A stretch of 9,420 nucleotides of DNA from an uncultured Rhodoplanes sp. (lineage in GTDB: Bacteria; Pseudomonadota; Alphaproteobacteria; Rhizobiales; Xanthobacteraceae): positions 1 through 9,420 of the forward strand of contig CAKZHN010000183.1 in NCBI GenBank assembly GCA_936924235.1, in the 5' to 3' direction. This document shows, piece after piece, positions 1 through 5,055 of this stretch. Both the position numbers and the translations under genes were made by a program. Position 1 is the stretch's first letter. Each line of letters opens with the position of its first letter. Below the pieces are notes generated by a model. That model worked only from the letters and a program-made list of their open reading frames with translations, was not told the origin of the DNA and searched no databases.

Positions 1-933
1 AGCCGCGAGTTCTACACGCAGGTGATGGGGCTGATCGTCAGCGACGAGGATGCCAACACGCTCTGGCTGCGCGGCGTCGAGGAGCGCGCGCATCATTCGC
101 TGACGCTCAAGAAAACCACCGGGCAGCCGCAATGCGAGCGGATCGGGTTCCGGGTGTTCACCGACGACGACCTCGGCAAGGCCAAGGCGCATTTCGACAA
201 GGCCGGCATCAAGGCCGAGTTCGTCGAGGTGCCGCACCAGGACCGCACGCTGCACTTCAACGATCCGGCCGGCACGCCGGTCGAACTGGTCGCCACCATG
301 AAGACCGTGCCGCGCATGCACACCCGGATCGACACCCATCGCGGCGCGGGCGCGCTGCGGATGGACCATTACCAGGTGCTGGTGCCGGACGTGCTCTCCA
401 CCGCGAAGTTCTACATGGACTTGGGGTTTCGGATTTCCGACTACATCTATGTCGAGGCGGCGCAGCGCGTGGTCGGCACGTTCCTGCACCGCAAGGACAA
501 TCCTTGGGACATCGTGCTGCTGACGCGCTCGGGTCCGCGCTTCCATCACGGCGGCTATGTGGTCGAGGCTTTCGAGGACATCGTGCGGGCCTGCGACGTT
601 GCCGGCAATCTCGGCTTTGGCGACCGCATCGAGCACGGTCCCGGGCGCCACGGCCATCAGCACTCGTATTACCTCTATGTACGCGACCCGGACGGCCACC
701 GCACCGAATTGCTGCTGCCCGGCATCCAGATCATCGACATCGACGACGAGCCGGTGATGTGTCCGGTGAAGCCCAACACGAATACGAATCTTTGGGGCCT
801 GCCGGCGCCGAAGAGCTGGGTCGAGGAGGCGACGAATTTCACCGGCGTCGAGATCAAGCAGACGCCGGACGGCACGCCGATGACGGCGGAGCGCTATCTG
901 GCCGAGAAGACCAAAGAGGCCGTGGCGACATAG
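1..933 (+). CDS. Extradiol (meta-cleavage) ring dioxygenase, VOC superfamily, 5'-truncated by the window edge
   Basis: This is the C-terminal 310 residues of a type I extradiol dioxygenase. Such enzymes open catechol-type rings next to the two hydroxyls using Fe(II) or Mn(II), in the cytoplasm. The frame is open from base 1, and the first residues (SREFY) align near residue 31 of Brevibacterium homoprotocatechuate 2,3-dioxygenase (HPCD), so about 30 residues are missing upstream. There are two tandem VOC modules. The second holds the metal triad: His123 (DHYQ), His183 (second His of FHHGG) and Glu236 (HRTELL), with the same spacing as HPCD H155/H214/E267. His217 and Tyr226 match H248 and Y257. 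The C-terminal segment (LWGLPAPKSW) also aligns with HPCD. Other positions differ: Trp169 sits where HPCD has the acid-base His200, and the carboxylate-binding arginines are replaced. Fold and ring-cleavage class are secure; the substrate is unknown and probably not homoprotocatechuate. HPCD numbering is from memory. It ends nine bases before a convergent Rid gene. Confidence 0.88.
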   Translation, partial: SREFYTQVMGLIVSDEDANTLWLRGVEERAHHSLTLKKTTGQPQCERIGFRVFTDDDLGKAKAHFDKAGIKAEFVEVPHQDRTLHFNDPAGTPVELVATMKTVPRMHTRIDTHRGAGALRMDHYQVLVPDVLSTAKFYMDLGFRISDYIYVEAAQRVVGTFLHRKDNPWDIVLLTRSGPRFHHGGYVVEAFEDIVRACDVAGNLGFGDRIEHGPGRHGHQHSYYLYVRDPDGHRTELLLPGIQIIDIDDEPVMCPVKPNTNTNLWGLPAPKSWVEEATNFTGVEIKQTPDGTPMTAERYLAEKTKEAVAT

Positions 934-942
934 AGGCCGGCG

Positions 943-1329
943 TCATTTGCGGGCTGCGATGATCTCGATCTCGACGAGGATTTCCGGCTTGATCATCTGG
1001 TTGATGATCTGGAGCATGAATGCGGGTCTGACGTCGCCCAGGAACTCGCTCCGCACCTTCACGTAACCCGGGATATCCTTGGCGTTGGTCAAGGAGGTCG
1101 TGACCTTGACCAGGTCTTCGACGGTCATGTCGGCTTTCTTGAGAGCCGCGACAATGTAGCCCCAGGCCAGCCGGGCCTGCGCCTCGATCCCGTCGGGAAT
1201 CGAGCCGTCCGCAGCCACGCCCGGCGTGCCGGAGGTGTGCAGCCATCGCAGGCCAGGCGCCGTTTCGATGGCGTCGCTGTACCGGCCGATATGCTTGGCG
1301 GCACCCACGTCGTGGATCTTGTGGTCCAT
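943..1329 (-). CDS. Rid (YjgF/YER057c/UK114) family protein lacking the catalytic arginine
   Basis: A 128-residue protein of normal Rid-family length. Family features are the small trimeric-fold pattern, a segment WLHTSGTPGV (29-38), ADMTVEDLVKVTTSL (66-80), and a C-terminal strand LVEIEIIAA (118-126) matching the KIEIEAIA end of E. coli RidA. RidA hydrolyses reactive enamine/imine intermediates in the cytoplasm using Arg105. Here the corresponding stretch reads RPAFML (101-106), so Phe104 or Met105 occupies that place; Glu120 is kept. It therefore resembles the Rid subgroups without deaminase activity. The longer open frame reaches back to 1440, but I chose ATG 1329 because AGGGAG lies seven bases upstream and the Rid fold begins at once. 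The gene converges on the ring dioxygenase (nine-base gap) and diverges from the TRAP binding-protein gene. Its ligand is not predictable. Confidence 0.85.
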   Translation of the reverse strand: MDHKIHDVGAAKHIGRYSDAIETAPGLRWLHTSGTPGVAADGSIPDGIEAQARLAWGYIVAALKKADMTVEDLVKVTTSLTNAKDIPGYVKVRSEFLGDVRPAFMLQIINQMIKPEILVEIEIIAARK

Positions 1330-1336
1330 GTCGATT

Positions 1337-1342
1337 CTCCCT
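1337..1342 (-). promoter_or_regulatory. Ribosome binding site deciding the Rid gene start
   Basis: On the minus strand AGGGAG lies seven bases before ATG 1329. It favours this start over the upstream in-frame candidates that would add 37 residues with no Rid homology. Confidence 0.7.
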
Positions 1343-1350
1343 GGCTCTGC

Positions 1351-1394
1351 GTGAAGCGATCCAAGCATGTTGTTGTGAAGCAAGGGTGATCCAA
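1351..1394. repeat. Split direct repeat GTGAAGC / GATCCAA in the divergent gap
   Basis: GTGAAGC and GATCCAA are adjacent at 1351-1364. They recur in the same order at 1375-1381 and 1388-1394, now separated by AAGGGT. The copies start 24 and 30 bases apart. The repeat lies 22-65 bases upstream of the Rid gene start, where its promoter should be, so it could be a pair of regulator half-sites or a small decayed tandem duplication. No known regulator is recognised. Confidence 0.45.
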
Positions 1395-1484
1395 AATCCA
1401 TGGGCGTCAGATAGGCGGTGGCCGAACTGATGTCTTCCACCGAAATCGCGTTTCGCGCGCGGTGCCATTCCAGGTTGGTCGGGG

Positions 1485-1516
1485 TTTTCGTCTGCCTGCC
1501 GAAAAATTGCTAGATT
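1485..1516 (+). promoter_or_regulatory. Possible promoter and operator dyad of the TRAP binding-protein gene
   Basis: A perfect six-base inverted repeat, TTTTCG (1485-1490) and CGAAAA (1500-1505), flanks nine bases. Right behind it TGC TAGATT (1508-1516) resembles an extended -10 element, although no good -35 box is spaced correctly. A start near 1523 would leave a leader of about 60 bases before ATG 1585. The dyad would then overlap the -35 region, a usual repressor or activator position. A shorter dyad of the same half-site, CGAAA-N5-TTTCG, is at 1441-1455. The rest of the 1330-1584 gap shows no gene. Confidence 0.3.
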
Positions 1517-1584
1517 GAAAGCGGCTGCGAATCACCTGGGCGCAATCGTCGTCGTCCGTTCGCCGTGCCAGGAAGACAGACCGC

Positions 1585-2730
1585 ATGGCCCAGCGGATGC
1601 CCGCAACACCAGCCGCCAACAGCACGAAATCCGGGCGCCGGCGTTTCCTGCTGGCGGGGCTTTCTGCGGGCCTGGGCGGCGCGGCCGCGGTCGCGATGCC
1701 GCAGGTGTCGCGGGCGCAGACGGTGAACTGGCGCATTCAGAGCGCCTGGCCGGCCAAGGACGTGTTCCACGAATTCGCCGTGGACTATGCCAAGCGGGTG
1801 ACCGAGATGGCATCCGGTCGGCTGCGGATCGACGTGGTGGCCGCGGGCTCGGTGGTGCCGCCGCTGCAGATGGCCGACGCGGTGCATGCCGGTATCCTGG
1901 ACGGTTGCCACGGCAATGCGACCCTCTGGTACAAGAAGCACAAGGCCTATGCGCTGTTCGGCACGCCGCCGTCGTTCGGCTGGGACTCGCACGGCTTCCT
2001 GGCCTGGTTCTACTACGGCGGTGGCGAGACGCTGTACCGCGAGCTGACCAACGAGATCGTGCGGGTCAACCTCACGGGCTTGCTCTACGGCCCGCTGCCG
2101 ACGCAGCCGCTCGGCTGGTTCAAGAAGGAGATCAAGGAGCCGTCCGATCTGAAGGGCGTGCGCTATCGCGGCGCGAGCCTGTCATCCGAGCTGTTCGCGG
2201 ACCTTGGGGCGACCATCATCAACGTGCCGGGCAACCAGATCGCACCGTTCATGGAGCGCGGCATGATCGATGCGACGGACGGCATCAACGTCGCACTCGA
2301 TCTGCTGGCCGGGCTGCCGGACGTGGCGAAATTTCTCATGATGGGAAGCCATCACCGTCAGGCCGAGGCCTTCGAGATCCTCTTCAACAAGCAGAAGTAC
2401 GACCCGCTGCCGGCCGAGCTGAAAGCGATCACGCGGCACGCGGCGTTCTCGGCGTCGAGCGATCAGCTCTGGAATGCGCATTCGCGCTTTCCCAAGGAGT
2501 TCGACGAGATCAAGAAGCGCGGCGTCAACACGGTACGGACCGGGCCCGACGTCATCGAGGCGCAGCTCTCGGCCTGGGACAAGGTGATCTCCGAGCTGTC
2601 GAAGGAAGTCTTCTTTGCGAAGGTGATCGCCTCGCAGAAGGCCTGGGTCAAGCGCACCCAGCCGTTCTTCCAGATCAACAACCTCGGCTCCGACGAGCTC
2701 GCCACGGCCTATCGGCATTTCTTCGGCTAG
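1585..2730 (+). CDS. TRAP transporter substrate-binding protein (DctP/TakP type), Tat-exported
   Basis: A 381-residue periplasmic binding protein of the TRAP family (DctP). These proteins capture organic acids and deliver them to a DctQ-DctM membrane pair driven by a sodium or proton gradient. Residues 16-26 (SGRRRFLLAGL) form a twin-arginine motif, followed by a hydrophobic Ala/Gly-rich stretch and a probable cut after SRA at 44, so it is exported folded. The mature part shows the family order: IQSAWPAKDVFHEFA (51-65), DLKGVRYRGASLSSELFADLGATIINVPGNQ (188-218) and ERGMIDATDGIN (224-235). Arg193 and Arg195 are candidates for the carboxylate-binding arginine. AGGAAG nine bases upstream supports ATG 1585. 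No DctQ or DctM is in the window, so it is an orphan here. The nearby ring dioxygenase makes an aromatic-derived acid a plausible but unproven ligand. Confidence 0.88.
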   Translation: MAQRMPATPAANSTKSGRRRFLLAGLSAGLGGAAAVAMPQVSRAQTVNWRIQSAWPAKDVFHEFAVDYAKRVTEMASGRLRIDVVAAGSVVPPLQMADAVHAGILDGCHGNATLWYKKHKAYALFGTPPSFGWDSHGFLAWFYYGGGETLYRELTNEIVRVNLTGLLYGPLPTQPLGWFKKEIKEPSDLKGVRYRGASLSSELFADLGATIINVPGNQIAPFMERGMIDATDGINVALDLLAGLPDVAKFLMMGSHHRQAEAFEILFNKQKYDPLPAELKAITRHAAFSASSDQLWNAHSRFPKEFDEIKKRGVNTVRTGPDVIEAQLSAWDKVISELSKEVFFAKVIASQKAWVKRTQPFFQINNLGSDELATAYRHFFG

Positions 2731-2791
2731 CTGCGGGCCGCGCCATCTTGACGACGGGCGTTTGACACCGCACACAAGCGCTTCACTTGTC

Positions 2792-2800
2792 GAGGGTGAG
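2792..2800 (+). promoter_or_regulatory. Ribosome binding site deciding the META-domain gene start
   Basis: GAGG at 2792-2795, within GAGGGTGAG, is six bases before ATG 2802. It supports this start over the in-frame TTG 2787 or GTG 2796. Two TTGAC motifs (2748-2752 and 2762-2766, the latter TTGACA) lie upstream, but neither has a convincing -10 partner. Confidence 0.6.
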
Positions 2801-2801
2801 T

Positions 2802-3203
2802 ATGATTGCGAAAAGCTGGTATCGGGTTCTGGCTGCGGCGGTGATGATTTCTCAGGCGGCCGTTATCGTTCACGCGCAAGAGGTTCCGTTCGACGGCGAG
2901 TTCTTGCTCGACGCCCGGCCGATGCCGGGCTCCAAGCGCATTCCGAATATTGAAATCGCCGCCAACGGCACCATGGCGCTCGAGATGTGGTGCAACCGGG
3001 TCGAAGGCCAGGTCGTCGTCGCGGGCGACACCGTCACTGTGATCACCGGTCAGCCGACCGAACGCAATTGTTCGCCCGATCGGGCGCGCGCCGATGCCGA
3101 GTTGATCGAGGCGTTGAACGCCGTCACCAACTGGCGCCGGCAGGGCGACGACGTCGTGCTGATGGGCCCGAAGACGCTGCGATTCAAGGTGATGACGAAC
3201 TGA
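2802..3203 (+). CDS. Small secreted META/HslJ-domain protein
   Basis: A 133-residue protein. Residues 1-25 are a Sec signal peptide: a Lys near the N terminus, a hydrophobic core, and a VHA cut site before QEV. Residues 48-131 match the META/HslJ pattern: a short strand, a Cys-Asn-Arg motif (WCNRVEG, 63-69; the family usually has GCNR), DTVTVITGQPTERNCSP (76-92), DAELIEALNAVTNWRRQGDDVVL (98-120), and a closing strand. HslJ-type proteins are small heat- or stress-associated envelope proteins, often lipoproteins, without a defined reaction. There is no lipobox here, so a soluble periplasmic protein is expected. Cys64 and Cys90 are the only cysteines and could form a disulfide. It follows the TRAP gene on the same strand after 71 bases with no obvious terminator, so readthrough is possible but a shared function is not evident. 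It converges on the next gene (93-base gap). Confidence 0.8.
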   Translation: MIAKSWYRVLAAAVMISQAAVIVHAQEVPFDGEFLLDARPMPGSKRIPNIEIAANGTMALEMWCNRVEGQVVVAGDTVTVITGQPTERNCSPDRARADAELIEALNAVTNWRRQGDDVVLMGPKTLRFKVMTN

Positions 3204-3296
3204 GCGTTCGTCTGGCGTAATAGCAGAGAGCTGATCTGGGACCCACGGCTTCGTAAAGATGGCCGCTGACTGAGTGCAGCCGAATTGCCGGCAGCC

Positions 3297-4886
3297 TCAC
3301 TCCATCCCGATCGTGGTCAGATCCTGGAACCAGTGCTGGGCCTGCACGAACTGCTTCACCTTCGGCGACAGCGCGTGCGGGTTGGTGTCATGCACCACCC
3401 AGACCAGCACCGCGTCGTCGACGATCAGCGTGTGCGCCTGCGCCATCAGCTCGTCCTGCTTGGTCACATCGAACGTGCGCTTGGCCTCGTCGATCAGGGC
3501 ATCGACCTTGGGGTTGCTGTAATAGCCCCAGTTGACGCCGACCGGCGCGGCCTGGCCGCTGTGGAAGAAGCGCACGATGGCGTAGAGCGGGTCCGACGTC
3601 ACATAGGCGATGTTGTTGGACGTGATGCCGGCGTTCATCTCGTCCTTCGCGCCTTTTCGCCAATGAGTGTAGAGCGTCTCGAGCTCGACCACCTTGAAGT
3701 CGATCTCGATACCGATCTCCTTCAGGCTCTGCTGGATGAACTCGTTCATCGGCAGCGACAGCATCTGGCCGGTGCCGCCCTGGGCGATCACGAATGTGGT
3801 CTTCAGCGGCTTCTGCGGCGAGTAGCCGGCCTCCTCGACGAGCTTCCTGGCGGCGGCGAGATCGTACTTCACCTCGAAGGTCGGCTTGCCGAACCACGGG
3901 CTCGACGGATCGACCTGGCCCTTGGCGGGCTTGGCGAGGCCGTTCATCAGTTCGACGATGCCCGCCCGGTCGACCGCGAGATTGAGCGCCTTGCGCAGCC
4001 GGATGTCGGTCCAGGGCGAGCCCGGCAGCACGCTGAGATGATAGTTCCAGACATGCGGCGTCACGTTGTCGACGATCCGCATGCCGGCCGCCTTGAGCTT
4101 CGGCACGGCATCCGGCGCCGGCGTCTCGACGATGTCGACCTGACCCGCGAGCAGGGCGGTGGTGCGGGACAGCGCCTCGGGGATCGGCAGAAGGATCAGC
4201 CGGTCGGTCTTCGGCACGCGCTTCTTGTCCCAATAGTCGGCGTTCTTGACGAGCTCGGCGCGTTCGCGCGGCACGAGCTTGTCGAGCTTGAACGGGCCAG
4301 TGCCCGACGGCTCCATCGCGAACTTGTTCCAGTCGCCGCCGAGCTTCTCGTACTGCGCCGGACTCGACACCAGGAACCAGAGCATCTGGTAGGGGAAGAA
4401 CGAGTCGATCTCTTTCGTCGTGATCTCGATCGTGCCGTCGTCGATCTTGCGGTAGCTCGCGATGGAGGGAAGCCGCGGCTTGACCTGCGCGCTCTGGCGC
4501 TTGTCGTATTGCGGCGCGCTCTCTTTCAGCACCTTGTCGAGATTCCAGATCACGGCGTCAGCGTTGAAGGCGCTGCCGTCGTGAAACTTGACGCCCTGCC
4601 GCAGCGTGAACTTCCACTTGGTCTGGTCAGCGGGATCGACCTCCCATTTGGTGGCGAGGCCGGGAATGAGCTTGCCGGGGCGGTCGGCGACGTCCATTTC
4701 CCACGCCACCAGCGGGTCATAGAGCGTGTAGCCGGTGAACTGGTAGGCGCCTGCGCCGCGGTCCGGCTGGCCGGTGGTCAGCGGAATGTCGGCCATCGAG
4801 ATGGCGTAGCGGACCACGGATTCCGCATGCGCCATGGTGGTGGCGAGCGCAAACGAGGCAGTGAGGAGGAGTTTGGACCAGCGCAT
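3297..4886 (-). CDS. ABC transporter substrate-binding protein, family 5 (peptide/nickel/opine type)
   Basis: A 529-residue periplasmic binding protein of the SBP_bac_5 family (DppA/OppA/NikA relatives), normal in length. Residues 1-21 are a Sec signal peptide ending AHA before ESV; there is no lipobox Cys, so it should be soluble. Family landmarks are YDPLVAWE (56-63), PGLATKWEVDP (75-85), the signature LRQGVKFHDGSAFNADAV (95-112), and further on SGTGPFKLDKLVPRERAELVKNADYW and DIRLRKALNLAVDR. The open frame runs upstream to 5117. I chose ATG 4886 because GGAG sits seven bases before it and the signal peptide begins there. Ligand classes in this family include peptides, nickel-chelates, opines, glutathione and polyamine-like amines; the sequence alone does not choose. 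No permease or ATPase genes are in view. It is divergent from a FAD oxidoreductase gene, and a sigma-54-like element precedes it. Confidence 0.9.
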   Translation of the reverse strand: MRWSKLLLTASFALATTMAHAESVVRYAISMADIPLTTGQPDRGAGAYQFTGYTLYDPLVAWEMDVADRPGKLIPGLATKWEVDPADQTKWKFTLRQGVKFHDGSAFNADAVIWNLDKVLKESAPQYDKRQSAQVKPRLPSIASYRKIDDGTIEITTKEIDSFFPYQMLWFLVSSPAQYEKLGGDWNKFAMEPSGTGPFKLDKLVPRERAELVKNADYWDKKRVPKTDRLILLPIPEALSRTTALLAGQVDIVETPAPDAVPKLKAAGMRIVDNVTPHVWNYHLSVLPGSPWTDIRLRKALNLAVDRAGIVELMNGLAKPAKGQVDPSSPWFGKPTFEVKYDLAAARKLVEEAGYSPQKPLKTTFVIAQGGTGQMLSLPMNEFIQQSLKEIGIEIDFKVVELETLYTHWRKGAKDEMNAGITSNNIAYVTSDPLYAIVRFFHSGQAAPVGVNWGYYSNPKVDALIDEAKRTFDVTKQDELMAQAHTLIVDDAVLVWVVHDTNPHALSPKVKQFVQAQHWFQDLTTIGME

Positions 4887-4893
4887 CGGACGG

Positions 4894-4897
4894 CTCC
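4894..4897 (-). promoter_or_regulatory. Ribosome binding site deciding the family-5 binding-protein start
   Basis: GGAG on the minus strand lies seven bases before ATG 4886, immediately ahead of the signal peptide. This rules out the 77-residue extension of the open frame, which has no signal-peptide character. Confidence 0.65.
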
Positions 4898-4937
4898 GGT
4901 TGGTGGGAAGGCCTGCGGCCTTGTGCGGGTCGATATG

Positions 4938-4954
4938 TGCAAAGTTGATGCCAA
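4938..4954 (-). promoter_or_regulatory. Candidate sigma-54 (RpoN) -24/-12 promoter of the binding-protein gene
   Basis: The minus strand reads TTGGCAT CAACT TTGCA. The consensus is TGGCAC-N5-TTGCA, and the diagnostic GG (4952-4951) and GC (4940-4939) are separated by exactly ten bases. Only the last base of the first box differs. Transcription would start about 12 bases beyond the GC, near 4927, giving a leader of about 40 bases that contains the ribosome binding site at 4894-4897. A TTTTT run lies just upstream on that strand. No activator site could be recognised further upstream. Confidence 0.5.
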
Positions 4955-5055
4955 AAATTGTGCAATCGCCGCTCGTCGCTCTTTCGTGATGGCCTGTGGG
5001 ATGGGGCAAAGGCGCACCTCCGCGGCCCATCGGTTCGGCGCTATGGTGCGCGGCC

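Noticed and set aside
1..933. Naming the dioxygenase hpaD (homoprotocatechuate 2,3-dioxygenase)
   Set aside because: The carboxylate-binding arginines and the acid-base His appear to be replaced, so the substrate cannot be assumed.
943..1329. 2-aminomuconate deaminase
   Set aside because: It was considered because of the neighbouring ring dioxygenase, but the catalytic arginine is absent and the genes are convergent.
1330..1440. N-terminal extension of the Rid protein to 165 residues
   Set aside because: The extra 37 residues have no Rid homology, and a good ribosome binding site precedes ATG 1329.
1515..2765. A 416-codon plus-strand frame overlapping the TRAP gene
   Set aside because: It has an out-of-frame Arg/Ala/Gly-rich translation, while the alternative frame gives a clear Tat signal and TRAP domain.
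2774..2790. ACAAG-N7-CTTGT hairpin between the TRAP and META genes as a terminator
   Set aside because: The stem is five bases and AT-rich with no T-tract; it is as likely to be chance.
3250..3296. Bidirectional terminator between the META and family-5 genes
   Set aside because: Only four-base GCTG/CAGC and GCCG/CGGC stems occur, with no following T-tract on either strand.
4996..5055. GTG start 20 codons upstream for the FAD oxidoreductase
   Set aside because: It would bury the twin-arginine motif 24 residues in behind a Gly/Pro-rich leader; ATG 5056 gives a standard Tat n-region.
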